In this document: piece by piece, positions 28,392-38,097 of the stretch
Position numbering within the stretch: position 1 is the first letter of the stretch
Layout of the letters: each line of letters opens with the position of its first letter
NCBI GenBank assembly: GCA_018713205.1
Contig: DVFN01000094.1
Location: forward strand, 1-64,000
Length of the DNA: 64,000 bases
Direction of reading: 5' to 3'
DNA from: Candidatus Avoscillospira stercorigallinarum
GTDB taxonomy: Bacteria > Bacillota > Clostridia > Oscillospirales > Oscillospiraceae
The notes under the pieces: model-generated
Databases searched by the model: none
The model's input: only the letters and a program-made list of their open reading frames with translations
Told to the model about the DNA's origin: nothing
Made by a program: the position numbers and the translations under genes

Positions 28392-29723
28392 ATGGCAAAG
28401 CCCATTGTCGCCATTGTAGGCCGCCCCAATGTGGGCAAATCCATGCTCTTCAATAAGCTGACCGGTCGCCGGATGGCCATCGTGGAGGACACCCCCGGCG
28501 TCACCCGGGACCGAATCTACGGCGAGTGCGACTGGAACGGCCGGACCTTCCGCCTGGTGGACACCGGCGGCATCGAGCCCGGCACTGACAGCGACATGCT
28601 GAAATTCATGCGCCGTCAGGCGGAAATCGCCATCGAGACGGCGGACGTCATCATCATGGTCACCGACGTGACCGTGGGCCTCACGGCTGCCGATTCCGAG
28701 GCGGCCACCATGCTCAAGCGGTCGAAAAAGCCGGTGGTGGTGGCCGTCAACAAGTGCGACCGCGTCGGCGCGCCGGACCCGGAGTTTTACTCCTTCTATG
28801 CCCTGGGCCTGGGGGACCCCATCGAGGTCTCGGCCATCCACGGCCACGGCACCGGCGACCTGCTGGACGCCTGCGTGGCCGAGTTCCCGGAGGAGGACGA
28901 GGACGAGGCCGAGGACGACCGGATCAAGGTCGCCATCATCGGCAAGCCCAACGTAGGCAAGTCCAGCCTGCTGAACCAGATTCTGGGCCAGGAGCGGGTC
29001 ATCGTCTCCGATGTGGCCGGTACCACCCGGGACGCCATCGACTCCGACTTTGAAAACGAGTTCGGCAAATATTGCTTTATCGACACCGCCGGTATGCGCC
29101 GCAAGTCCAAGGTGGACGACGCCATTGAGAAGTATTCCAACCTCCGCACCGTTTCCGCCATCGAGCGGGCCGACGTGTGCCTGATCCTCATCGACGCCGT
29201 GGAGGGCGTCACCGAGCAGGACACCAAGATCGCGGGCCTGGCCCACGAGGCGGGCAAGGCGTCGATTATTGTGGTCAACAAGTGGGACCTGATCGACAAA
29301 GAGACCAACACCATGGACAAGATGACCGACGAGGTCCGCCGGGATCTGAGCTATATGACCTACGCCCCGGTACTGTTTCTCTCGGCCCTGACCGGCCAGC
29401 GGGTCAATAAGCTCTATCAGCTGATTAACGAGGTGGTGGCCCAGTCGGCCATGCGGATCTCCACCGGTATGCTCAACAACGTCCTGGAGGACGCCACTGC
29501 CCGGGTCCAGCCCCCCAGCGACAAGGGCCGCCGGCTGAAGATCTACTATATGACCCAGGTGGGCGTGAAGCCGCCCCACTTTGTGGCCTTCTGCAACGAC
29601 GCCCGGCTCTTCCACTTCTCCTACCAGCGGTACCTGGAGAACCAGCTCCGGGCCGTCTTCGGCCTGATGGGTACCCCCATCAAGCTCACCATCCGCCAGA
29701 AGGGCGATAAAAACGATCTGTAG
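28392..29723 (+). CDS. der: ribosome biogenesis GTPase Der
   Basis: two G domains: GRPNVGKSMLFNKL and GKPNVGKSSLLNQIL; C-terminal KH-like domain. Confidence 0.97.
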   Translation: MAKPIVAIVGRPNVGKSMLFNKLTGRRMAIVEDTPGVTRDRIYGECDWNGRTFRLVDTGGIEPGTDSDMLKFMRRQAEIAIETADVIIMVTDVTVGLTAADSEAATMLKRSKKPVVVAVNKCDRVGAPDPEFYSFYALGLGDPIEVSAIHGHGTGDLLDACVAEFPEEDEDEAEDDRIKVAIIGKPNVGKSSLLNQILGQERVIVSDVAGTTRDAIDSDFENEFGKYCFIDTAGMRRKSKVDDAIEKYSNLRTVSAIERADVCLILIDAVEGVTEQDTKIAGLAHEAGKASIIVVNKWDLIDKETNTMDKMTDEVRRDLSYMTYAPVLFLSALTGQRVNKLYQLINEVVAQSAMRISTGMLNNVLEDATARVQPPSDKGRRLKIYYMTQVGVKPPHFVAFCNDARLFHFSYQRYLENQLRAVFGLMGTPIKLTIRQKGDKNDL

Positions 29724-29787
29724 GACTGCGGGGCAGTCCGCCGACCGCCGGGCGGCGAATCTATTTCGACTCTAGGGAGTGTGTTCA

Positions 29788-30411
29788 ATGGAAATCTTCC
29801 TCTGGATTCTGGTCATCGTCCTGGGCTATGCGCTGGGCAATCTCAACGGCGCGCTGATTATCTCCAAGCTGCTGATGCACGACGATGTCCGCACCCATGG
29901 CAGCGGCAACGCCGGACTGACCAACTTCTTCCGTACTTACGGCGGCCCGGCCACGCTGCTGGTGCTGCTGATCGACGTGGGTAAGACCGTGGCTGCCTGC
30001 CTGATTGCCCAGTGGCTGCTGGGCTCCACGGGCTATGGATTGGAGGCCAAGATGGCCGCCGGCGTGGCCGCGATCCTGGGCCACAGCTACCCCGCCGCGT
30101 CGCATTTTAAGGGCGGCAAGGGCATTCTCAGCGGCGCGGCCATGGCGGCCGCCGTGGACTGGCGGGTCTTCTGCATCATCTTCGCTTTCTTCCTGGTGGC
30201 TGTGATCTGCACCCGCTACGTCTCCCTGGGCTCCGTGCTGGGCGGCGCCGGCTTTGCCGTGTCCATCTGCGCCTTCTACTGGGGCAACTGGGTGGTCTGC
30301 GCCCTGGGCGTCTTTGCCGGCGTCTTCGTCATCGTGCGCCACCGGACCAACATTGTCCGGCTGCTGCACCATCAGGAGTCCAAGCTCACCTTCCATCGTA
30401 CAAAGGAGTAA
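29788..30411 (+). CDS. plsY: glycerol-3-phosphate acyltransferase PlsY
   Basis: GYALGNLNGALIISKL; GSGNAGLTNFFRTYG; GHSYPAASHFKGGKGI. Confidence 0.93.
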   Translation: MEIFLWILVIVLGYALGNLNGALIISKLLMHDDVRTHGSGNAGLTNFFRTYGGPATLLVLLIDVGKTVAACLIAQWLLGSTGYGLEAKMAAGVAAILGHSYPAASHFKGGKGILSGAAMAAAVDWRVFCIIFAFFLVAVICTRYVSLGSVLGGAGFAVSICAFYWGNWVVCALGVFAGVFVIVRHRTNIVRLLHHQESKLTFHRTKE

Positions 30412-30414
30412 GCC

Positions 30415-31422
30415 ATGACGATTACAATGCTGGGCAGCGGCGCGTGGGGCACGGCCCTGGCCAATTTGCTGTGCGACAACGGCCATCGGGTGACCCTCTG
30501 GAGCCGTACCGAGGAGAAGGCCGCCGCCATGCGCGAAACCCGGAAAAATCCCCGCCTGCAGGGCGTGACCCTCCATCCCGCGCTGGAGATCTCCGGGTCC
30601 CTGGACCCGGTCCGCGAGAGTGAGATGGTGGTCTTCGCCACGCCCTCCTTCGCCATTGCCGAGACGGCTCGGAAGGTCCGGGACCTGCTGCGGCCCGACG
30701 CCATTCTGGTCTCGGTGACCAAGGGCATCGAGGCGGAAACCGGCTGCCGCATGACCGAAATCCTCCGCCGGGAGACCGGCCGAATCGCCGTGGCCCTGTC
30801 GGGCCCCTCCCATGCCGAGGAGGTCTCCCGATACCTGCCCACGGGCTGCGTGGCCGCCTGCGAGCAGGTGGAGCTGGCCGAGACGGTCCAGGATGTGTTT
30901 ATGAACGACGACTTCCGGGTCTATGCCAGCTGCGACGCCGTGGGCGTGGAGCTCAGCGCCGCCATGAAGAATGTCATCGCCCTCTGCGCCGGAATCAGCG
31001 ACGGCCTGGGTCTGGGGGACAACTCCAAGGCCCTGCTGGTGACCCGGGGCCTGACGGAGCTGGCCCGGCTGGGCATCGCCATGGGCGGCCGGATGGAGAC
31101 CTTCTCGGGCCTGGCCGGCGTGGGCGATATGATTGTCACCTGCACCTCCATGCACTCCCGCAACCGCCGGGCCGGAATCCTCATCGGCCAGGGCAAGGCC
31201 GTGGACGAGGCCATGGAGGAGGTCGGCGCGGTGGTGGAGGGCTACTACGCCGCCCGGTCCGCCTACGAGCTCAGCCGCCGGGTGGGCGTGGAAATGCCCA
31301 TCTGCCGGGAGGCCTACGAGGTCCTCTACCGCGGCAAGGCCGCCTGCGCCGCCGTGGTGTCGCTGATGCAGCGTGGCAAAAAGCACGAGTTCGAGGACGC
31401 CTCCTGGAACAAGCAGAGCTGA
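30415..31422 (+). CDS. gpsA: NAD(P)-dependent glycerol-3-phosphate dehydrogenase
   Basis: MLGSGAWGTALANLL; SGPSHAEEV; NVIALCAGISDGLGLGDNSKALL. Confidence 0.95.
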   Translation: MTITMLGSGAWGTALANLLCDNGHRVTLWSRTEEKAAAMRETRKNPRLQGVTLHPALEISGSLDPVRESEMVVFATPSFAIAETARKVRDLLRPDAILVSVTKGIEAETGCRMTEILRRETGRIAVALSGPSHAEEVSRYLPTGCVAACEQVELAETVQDVFMNDDFRVYASCDAVGVELSAAMKNVIALCAGISDGLGLGDNSKALLVTRGLTELARLGIAMGGRMETFSGLAGVGDMIVTCTSMHSRNRRAGILIGQGKAVDEAMEEVGAVVEGYYAARSAYELSRRVGVEMPICREAYEVLYRGKAACAAVVSLMQRGKKHEFEDASWNKQS

Positions 31423-31445
31423 GCCCGGCAGGCCCGGATTCCGGT

Positions 31446-31773
31446 CCGTAGGGCGGGGTGCCCACACCCCGCCGTGCCCAGCCTCCGCAACCACCGGGGC
31501 TACGACAACGACGGACCCGGTTCCGGGCGGATATACAAGCAAAAAACGATCAAGTGCAACCGTAGGGGCGGCCTAAATGGCCGCCCGCGCCGCACCGCTG
31601 GAATTACAAGGCATTCGGTCATCGCGGCCCGGCCATGGCGGCATGTGGGCATGCCACCCTACAAGGTTCGGCGATGGCGCGGCGGGAAACGCGGGCCTTT
31701 CCGGGCGGCCATACAGGCCGCCCCTACGACGCATCATCGACTTGGTCCGTAGGGGCGGCTATCAGCCGCCCGC
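31446..31773. repeat. dense block of GTAGGGGCG hairpin repeats (six copies, one truncated)
   Basis: 31446-31473, 31525-31538 (truncated), 31559-31588, 31637-31663, 31703-31729, 31747-31773. Confidence 0.85.
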
Positions 31774-31795
31774 GCCGCATTCCGCTTCTTCCCGT

Positions 31796-31834
31796 AAAAA
31801 ACCTGCTGCGTTAATTCCGCAGCAGGTTCGTTTT
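31796..31834 (-). terminator. terminator overlapping the stop codon of the EF2563-family gene
   Basis: AACCTGCTGCG-ttaattc-CGCAGCAGGTT with A-run on the plus strand (T-run on minus). Confidence 0.7.
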
Positions 31835-32608
31835 TTGCAATATGGCTTCCAGGACGCCGCCGCCGATGGCCAGGGCCTTGTCGGAGACGGTATAGCAGTG
31901 GGACACCTGGGCCCGGGGGTCCACGTCGCCGGACTTCATGCCCTTCCGCACCGGTGTATCCGGCGGCAGGATACCCCGCAGGACGCCGCCGATGGTACAG
32001 ACCATGGGCGCATCGCCCACATAGCCGGCCACATCGCCGGCCTCCACCAGGGCGCCGATGTCCAGGACCGGTCGGAAGATTCCGTCGGCCGGAGCCCGGA
32101 GGACCCGTTCTCCGGCAAAGCCGCCGATGAGGCCGGGAACATTGGTGTTGGGCAGCGCCGGGCCGTCCCAGATGACCCGGCCCAGGGTGTGGCCCCGCAT
32201 GGTTTCGACGACGGCGTGGCAGTCGCGCCCGGCGGTGAAGCCCGGGCCCAGGACGATGACCACCGGCGCGTCGGTGATGGACGTGCCCAGGTTGCGCTTG
32301 GCGAGAATGGCGTCCACCAGCACGCGGGGGTTGAGGACGGCCCGGCAGGCCGCCTCGGGGTCGATGAGCACCGGGATCTCCCGGGCGGCCAGCACCGCGG
32401 GAACGGTCTCCGCCGTGGCCAGCCGGGCGGTGACGCCCTCCACGGTCGTCTCGCCCAGGGCGATGGCCTGGGAAAAGGCCACGGTCCGGCGAATGGCCGT
32501 GGGCCGGGCCAGATCGGTCATGACCACGTCGAAGCCCGCGTGATAGAGCCGCAGAGCCACGCCGCTGGCCAGGTCTCCCGCGCCGCGAATCAGAACCAGC
32601 ATAGGCAC
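31811..32608 (-). CDS. yqeB: EF2563/YqeB-family selenium-dependent molybdenum hydroxylase system protein
   Basis: VLIRGAGDLASGVALRLYHAGFDVVMTDLARPTAIRRTVAFSQAI...; LGPGFTAGRDCHAVVETMRGHTLGRVIW. Confidence 0.88.
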   Translation of the reverse strand: MPMLVLIRGAGDLASGVALRLYHAGFDVVMTDLARPTAIRRTVAFSQAIALGETTVEGVTARLATAETVPAVLAAREIPVLIDPEAACRAVLNPRVLVDAILAKRNLGTSITDAPVVIVLGPGFTAGRDCHAVVETMRGHTLGRVIWDGPALPNTNVPGLIGGFAGERVLRAPADGIFRPVLDIGALVEAGDVAGYVGDAPMVCTIGGVLRGILPPDTPVRKGMKSGDVDPRAQVSHCYTVSDKALAIGGGVLEAILQKTNLLRN

Positions 32609-32611
32609 CTC

Positions 32612-33793
32612 CTATTGATTAAAGGCGTTGTCGTCGAAGGTGATGACGGCGTAGTATTTGTGATCCCGTCCGCCGATGGCCCGATCCACGGCGGCCTGAA
32701 TTTCCGCTTGACGGCTTTCGCTCCCGAAGGGCAGCACCAGGTCGAAGATCAGGTTGGTGTGCTTGGGTCCCCGGACCATGCGGAAGTCGTGGAGCGTCAG
32801 CTGGGGGTCCAGGGCGCGGACGGCGGCGGTGACCACCTCGCGCATCTCGTTGAGCTCGGCGTCGTCGGTGACCAGGGGGTCATAGTGGACCACCAGCTGG
32901 ACATGGAGTTCCCGGCCCACTTCCCGTTCCATATCGTCAATGATATTGTGGCAGACCAGGGGGTCCTCCTTGCTGTCCATTTCCACATGGACGCTGGCGA
33001 ACTGTCGCCCGGGGCCGTAGTCGTGGACGATCAGGTCGTGGATGCCCAGGACCTTGTCGTAGGCCAGCACCTTGTCGCGGATGCGGTGGACCAGCTCCGG
33101 GTCCGGGGCTGCGCCGAGAAGCGGGTCGATGGTGTCCTTGGCGATGCCCACGCCGCTCCAGAGGATAAAGGCCGCCACAGCCACGCCGGCATAGCCGTCG
33201 ATGTGCAGGTTGGTGAACCGGGCCACAATACCGGCCAGCAGCACGGCGGCGGTGGTGATGACGTCGTTGCGGCTGTCAGCGGCGGTGGCCTCCAGGGTGG
33301 GGGAGTGGATGGTCCGGCCCAGCTTTTTGTTGAAGGCGGCCATCCACAGCTTGATGAGGATCGAGGCGGCCAGAATGGCGATGGTCAGGACCGAGAAGTC
33401 CACGGGCTCGGGGTTGAGAATCTTCTTCACCGAGCTCTTGACCAGCTCCACGCCGATGACCAGAATCATGGCGGCGACGATCAGCCCGGCGATATACTCG
33501 ATGCGGGCATGGCCGTAGGGGTGGCCGTCGTCGGCGGGCTTCTCCGAGAGCTTGAAGCCCACCAGGGTCACTACCGAGCTGGAGGCGTCGGAGAGGTTGT
33601 TGACGGCGTCGGCCATAACTGAGACGCTGCCGGAAATCAGGCCGGCCAGCAGCTTTCCGAGAAACAGCAGCAGGTTCAGCCCGATGCCGATGGCGCCGGA
33701 GACCTTGCCGCAGTAGGTCCGGGTGACCGGGTCCTCGGGGTCCCGGTGGGACCGGAGCAGGAGCTGGATGATCCGAGCGATCATAGAGCGCAT
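32612..33793 (-). CDS. cation diffusion facilitator family transporter
   Basis: NLLLFLGKLLAGLISGSVSVMADAVNNLSDASSSVVTLVGFKLSEKPADDGHPYGHARIEYIAGL. Confidence 0.93.
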   Translation of the reverse strand: MRSMIARIIQLLLRSHRDPEDPVTRTYCGKVSGAIGIGLNLLLFLGKLLAGLISGSVSVMADAVNNLSDASSSVVTLVGFKLSEKPADDGHPYGHARIEYIAGLIVAAMILVIGVELVKSSVKKILNPEPVDFSVLTIAILAASILIKLWMAAFNKKLGRTIHSPTLEATAADSRNDVITTAAVLLAGIVARFTNLHIDGYAGVAVAAFILWSGVGIAKDTIDPLLGAAPDPELVHRIRDKVLAYDKVLGIHDLIVHDYGPGRQFASVHVEMDSKEDPLVCHNIIDDMEREVGRELHVQLVVHYDPLVTDDAELNEMREVVTAAVRALDPQLTLHDFRMVRGPKHTNLIFDLVLPFGSESRQAEIQAAVDRAIGGRDHKYYAVITFDDNAFNQ

Positions 33794-33863
33794 TCGCTTC
33801 CTTTCCTTGCAGGAGTATGCCGCCGGGAGAGATTCCGGCGGCAGCAGAAAATCACGTGTTTCA

Positions 33864-33892
33864 TTGACCGGAGCGGCGGAACATGGTACAAT
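33864..33892 (+). promoter_or_regulatory. sigma-A-type promoter of degV
   Basis: TTGACC-N17-TACAAT. Confidence 0.75.
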
Positions 33893-33925
33893 GGTTCCAT
33901 ATCCTATGAAACAAAGGAGAGGCAT

Positions 33926-34798
33926 ATGCGTACCTATCAAATTCTCACCGACTCCAGCTGTGACATGACCCAGCAGATGGCCGATGCCCTGGAGCTGGTT
34001 GCCGTGCCCCTGACTGTCAACTACCAGGGGAAGGAATACCCCAATTATCTGGATGGCCGAGCCCTGGATACGGCGGCCTTTTACCACGGCCTGCGGTCCG
34101 GCGAGATGACCTCTACCTCGGCGGTGAACCCGGCGACCTGGAAGGCAGCGGCGGAAGCGGTGTTCCGGCAGGGACAGGACGTGCTGATTCTGGCCTTTTC
34201 CTCCGGCCTGAGCACCACCTTCAACGCGGCGTTTATCGCCTCGCAGGAGCTGCTGGAGGAGTATCCAGAGCGGAAGATCTATGTGGTGGATACGCTCTGC
34301 GCCTCTATGGGACAGGGCCTGCTGTGCTACCATGTGGCCCAGAAGCGGCTGGAGGGCGCCACGCTGGAGGAGGCCCGGGATTATGCCGAGGCCAACAAGC
34401 TCCATCTGTGCCACTGGTTCACCGTGGACGATCTGATGTTCCTCAAGCGGGGCGGGCGGATCTCCGGCGCCACCGCGGTCATGGGGAGCCTGCTGCAAAT
34501 CAAGCCGGTGATGCACGTGGACAATGACGGCCATCTGGTGCCGGTATCCAAGGCCCGGGGCCGCAGAGCCTCCATCCAGGCCCTGGCGGCCAAGGTGGGG
34601 GAGACGGCCATCGAGCCGGAAAAGCAGGTCATGTTCATCAGCCATGGCGACTGCCTGGAGGACGCCGCGTATCTGGCGGGCCTCCTGCGGGAGCGCTACC
34701 ACGTGCCCCGAGTGGAGATCAACTACGTAGGTCCGGTCATCGGCTCCCACTCCGGCCCCGGTACGCTGGCGCTGTTCTTCCTGGGAACCCAGCGCTGA
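33926..34798 (+). CDS. DegV family fatty-acid-binding protein
   Basis: YQILTDSSCDMTQQMA; TSTSAVNPATW; VVDTLCASMGQGLLCY; FLKRGGRIS. Confidence 0.93.
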   Translation: MRTYQILTDSSCDMTQQMADALELVAVPLTVNYQGKEYPNYLDGRALDTAAFYHGLRSGEMTSTSAVNPATWKAAAEAVFRQGQDVLILAFSSGLSTTFNAAFIASQELLEEYPERKIYVVDTLCASMGQGLLCYHVAQKRLEGATLEEARDYAEANKLHLCHWFTVDDLMFLKRGGRISGATAVMGSLLQIKPVMHVDNDGHLVPVSKARGRRASIQALAAKVGETAIEPEKQVMFISHGDCLEDAAYLAGLLRERYHVPRVEINYVGPVIGSHSGPGTLALFFLGTQR

Positions 34799-34800
34799 CC

Positions 34801-35958
34801 TTACTTTAGGGTGCTGAGAATGTCGATGGCCTCCAAGGCCGCGTCCAGCTCCTCGATGGTGGTAAAATACGACGTGCTCATGCGAACCGTGCCCTGGGGA
34901 TACGTCCCCAGGGTTTTGTGCGCGTTGGGGGCGCAGTGGAGGCCGCAGCGGGTGAGAATGCCGAACTGCCGCTCCAGCCGCTGGCCCATCTCATCGTTGT
35001 CCCGGCCGATAAAGTCCAGGGAGAAGACGCCCAGCCGCTGATTCAGATTGGTGGGACCCACCAGGCGCACGCCCCGCAGGAAGGAGACCTCGTGGACGAA
35101 GTGGCGGCAGAGCAGCTGATCGTGGGCACGAATGGCCTCGATGCCGATGGCCTCCAGGTAGGAGAGGGCGGAATCCAGGCCGTAGAATCCGGGCAGGTTG
35201 GGGGTACCGGGTTCAAACCGGTCGGGGAGGAAGGCTGGCTGGATCTCCGAGTGAGCCTCAGAGCCGGTGCCGCCGAGGACGATGGGCTGGAGCTCCCGGG
35301 CAAAATCCGGCGAGACCAGCAGCGCGCCGGTGCCCGCGGGGCCCATCAGGGACTTGTGGCCCGGCACGGCCAAAGCGCTGAGCTGGAAGCGGTCGAAGTC
35401 CACTGGCGTCTCGCCGGCGGTCTGGGCGGCGTCCAGGGCGAAGGGCACGCCGTAGTCGGCTAAAATCGCGCCGATGGCCTCGGCGTCCTGGATGACGCCG
35501 GAGACGTTGGACCCGTGGGCAATGACGGCCAGCCGGGTGTTGGGCTTCACCAGCTTGCCGATGGCGAAGGGGTCCAGCAGACCGGTCTCGTCGCAGGGAA
35601 TCCGGTCGAAGGTGACGCCCCGGGTCTGGGCCAGATAGGTCAGGGGCCGCATGACGGCGTTGTGCTCCATGGCGCTGACCAGGCAATGGTCGCCGGGACG
35701 CAGATAGCCGAAGAGAATTTGGTTGATGGCCGCCGTGCAGCCGGGGGTGAGGATCACGTGGCTGGGCTTATAGGGGAAGCCCAGAAACCGGGCCAGCCGC
35801 TCCCGCAGCCGCAGCGTCACCTGCGCGGCCTCCTGGGCGGGGCCGTAGGCCGAACGGTTGATGGGCGCGCCCACCTGCAGCATATATTCTGCCATGGCCC
35901 GCGCTACCTGGGGCGGCTTGGGATAGGACGTGGCGGCGTTGTCCAGATAAATGACCAT
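34801..35958 (-). CDS. cysteine desulfurase family PLP enzyme (EF2568-like subfamily)
   Basis: MVIYLDNAATSYPKPPQVARAM; SAMEHNAVMRPL; ALDAAQTAGETPVDF; AVPGHKSLMGPAGTGALLV. Confidence 0.88.
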   Translation of the reverse strand: MVIYLDNAATSYPKPPQVARAMAEYMLQVGAPINRSAYGPAQEAAQVTLRLRERLARFLGFPYKPSHVILTPGCTAAINQILFGYLRPGDHCLVSAMEHNAVMRPLTYLAQTRGVTFDRIPCDETGLLDPFAIGKLVKPNTRLAVIAHGSNVSGVIQDAEAIGAILADYGVPFALDAAQTAGETPVDFDRFQLSALAVPGHKSLMGPAGTGALLVSPDFARELQPIVLGGTGSEAHSEIQPAFLPDRFEPGTPNLPGFYGLDSALSYLEAIGIEAIRAHDQLLCRHFVHEVSFLRGVRLVGPTNLNQRLGVFSLDFIGRDNDEMGQRLERQFGILTRCGLHCAPNAHKTLGTYPQGTVRMSTSYFTTIEELDAALEAIDILSTLK

Positions 35959-36061
35959 ATCGCACCTCCGGCAATCGAGTTTAGGTTGAATTCGTATAAA
36001 AGATACTGTATCATAACCCGGCGGCTTTTGCAAGAGATAGGGGAAAACAGCCGGCGGGAGT

Positions 36062-36104
36062 AAAAAACAAACCCCGAACACCAAAGCGTTCGAGGTTTTT
36101 AGGT
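36062..36104 (-). terminator. terminator after rpmB
   Basis: minus strand AACCTCGAACG-N-TGTTCGGGGTTTGTTTTTT. Confidence 0.7.
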
Positions 36105-36118
36105 ACTGCAAACCGGTC

Positions 36119-36307
36119 TTACACCGCGCGCTGCACCTTGTTGGAGCGAAGGCATCTTGTACAGACGTAAACATGGCGAGGAGTACCGTCAACAATAGCT
36201 TTTACGCGCTTGACGTTGGGCTTCCAAGCTCTGTTGGAACGTCTGTGAGAGTGAGAGACTTTGATACCAAAGGTCACGCCCTTGCCGCAGATATCGCACT
36301 TTGCCAC
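36119..36307 (-). CDS. rpmB: 50S ribosomal protein L28
   Basis: AKCDICGKGVTFGIKVSHSHRRSNRAWKPNVKRV; GTG start behind AAGGAGGTG. Confidence 0.96.
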   Translation of the reverse strand: MAKCDICGKGVTFGIKVSHSHRRSNRAWKPNVKRVKAIVDGTPRHVYVCTRCLRSNKVQRAV

Positions 36308-36430
36308 TGGCTGCACCTCCTTGCCACTCATAGATTTTTGGAATGCGCCTGAAAGCGCTTAAGTATCATAGCAGATATCCACAAAAAATGCAAGGAAAAG
36401 TTTGCGAATGGACGAAAAAATTTTGACCCG

Positions 36431-36459
36431 TTGCGAAGATACCCGAAACAGGGTATAAT
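36431..36459 (+). promoter_or_regulatory. promoter of hprK
   Basis: TTGCGA-N17-TATAAT. Confidence 0.6.
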
Positions 36460-36478
36460 GGCGGAGAGGTGAGGCCCC

Positions 36479-37429
36479 TTGGAGCATATTTACACCGTCC
36501 CCCTGACGAAGCTGGTGGAGGACTTTCAATTGATCGCCCTGCACAAGGCCGAGGATTTTGACCGGATTCACATCACTGTGGACGACGTCAGCCGTCCCGG
36601 CTTGCAGTTGGCCGGTTTTTTTGACCATTTCGAGCCCATGCGCCTGCAGGTTCTCGGCAACGTGGAGACCAGCTATCTCCAGAAGCTCAGCAGCGAGCAG
36701 CGGGCCATTATATTTGACCATCTCTTCTCCTATAAGATCCCGGCCCTGGTGATTTCCCGGAACCTGGAGCCCCTGCCCGAATGCCTGGAGATGGCCCGGA
36801 AGCACGATATCACCGTCCTCCGGAGTCAGGACGCCACGTCCTCCATCGTCTCCAGCCTGATCTCGTCCCTCAAGGCCTATCTGGCCCCCCGGATCACCCG
36901 CCACGGCGTGCTGGTGGAGATCTACGGCGAGGGCATTCTGATCTTTGGCGACAGCGGCATCGGCAAGAGCGAGGCCGCCGTGGAGCTGGTCAAGCGCGGA
37001 CACCGCCTGGTGGCCGACGACGCTGTGGAGATCAAGCGAATCTCTCCCACGCAGCTGGTGGGCGGCGCGCCGGACGTGCTGCGGCACTATATCGAGCTGC
37101 GCGGCATCGGCGTCATCAACGTGGCCAAGCTCTTCGGCATGGGCGCTGTCAAGGACAGCTCCAACATCGACCTGATTATCAATATCGTACCCTGGCAGGA
37201 CGGCGAGATCTATGACCGGCTGGGCCTGGAGTCCCAGTACGCCGATATCCTGGGCGTCAAGATTCCGTCCATCACCGTCCCCGTCACCCCGGGCCGGAAT
37301 CTGGCCGTCATCTTTGAGGTGGCCGCCATGAACAACCGGCAGAAGCGGATGGGCTATAACGCCGCCGTGGAATTCACCGAGCAGCTGAGCAAGTTCTTCC
37401 AGCAGTCCAACGAGGGGATCAAATTCTAA
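36479..37429 (+). CDS. hprK: HPr kinase/phosphorylase
   Basis: GDSGIGKSEAAVELVKRGHRLVADD; RGIGVINVAKLFG; TTG start. Confidence 0.95.
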   Translation: MEHIYTVPLTKLVEDFQLIALHKAEDFDRIHITVDDVSRPGLQLAGFFDHFEPMRLQVLGNVETSYLQKLSSEQRAIIFDHLFSYKIPALVISRNLEPLPECLEMARKHDITVLRSQDATSSIVSSLISSLKAYLAPRITRHGVLVEIYGEGILIFGDSGIGKSEAAVELVKRGHRLVADDAVEIKRISPTQLVGGAPDVLRHYIELRGIGVINVAKLFGMGAVKDSSNIDLIINIVPWQDGEIYDRLGLESQYADILGVKIPSITVPVTPGRNLAVIFEVAAMNNRQKRMGYNAAVEFTEQLSKFFQQSNEGIKF

Positions 37430-37507
37430 ATCGCCGCCCCGGCCAAGGCCGGAGCCCAATAAGGGGCTGTCTCTCATTCAGAGACGGCCCCATTTTGCGC
37501 TGCCTGC

Positions 37508-37530
37508 GGGCGGATATATAATCCGCCCTT
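37508..37530. repeat. GTAGGGGCG-family hairpin (partial)
   Basis: GGGCGGATATATAATCCGCCC. Confidence 0.7.
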
Positions 37531-37584
37531 GCGAGGGGAGGAAGCCTCGAACCCCGGTGGGAATCGGGAGCCGGTCCGGGCGGC

Positions 37585-38097
37585 TTACCGGCTGCCGGGC
37601 AAGCGGAGCTGACGGGCCAGAGCCGAGCGGGTTTCGGCTGTGATCTCCACCAGCTCCACCTGGGGATGGGCGGCGATTTGGGCCAGAAACGGCGAATCCG
37701 CCTGCTGGAGCACACCGAGAATGGGCGTCTTGCCCTCGACGGCGGCCAGAACCATGGCGCGGAAGGCCCGGGCCTCCGCCTCGTGGGGGCCCAGCTCGTC
37801 CATGACCAGCAGCCCCGCCCCGGCGGAGCGGGCGAGGGCGGCACAGCCGAGACGGTCGAAATTCGCCGCCGCGGCCTGCCGTCCGGCGCTGCCGCAGCAG
37901 AAGAGCAGATTGTCCGCCGAGGGCGGCTCCGGCCGGTCCGCCGGGAGCAGGTGGACGGAATAGACGCCCGGGATCACGCCGGTGACCCGCTTGGTGTAGA
38001 AGCCGCCCAGCGTCCCGTGATACTGCCCCAGCAGTGTCTGGACCAGGGTGCTTTTCCCGACGCCCTTGACGCCGGTCAGAAACAGATGCTTCGTCAT
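37585..38097 (-). CDS. nucleoside-triphosphatase (THEP1/NTPase_1-like)
   Basis: HLFLTGVKGVGKSTLVQTLL; GLLVMDELGPHEAEARAF; GGFYTKRV. Confidence 0.8.
   Translation of the reverse strand: MTKHLFLTGVKGVGKSTLVQTLLGQYHGTLGGFYTKRVTGVIPGVYSVHLLPADRPEPPSADNLLFCCGSAGRQAAAANFDRLGCAALARSAGAGLLVMDELGPHEAEARAFRAMVLAAVEGKTPILGVLQQADSPFLAQIAAHPQVELVEITAETRSALARQLRLPGSR

Noticed and set aside
31446-31773. CRISPR array
   Set aside because: Repeats are short palindromes in alternating orientation with irregular spacing and variable cores; no cas genes seen.
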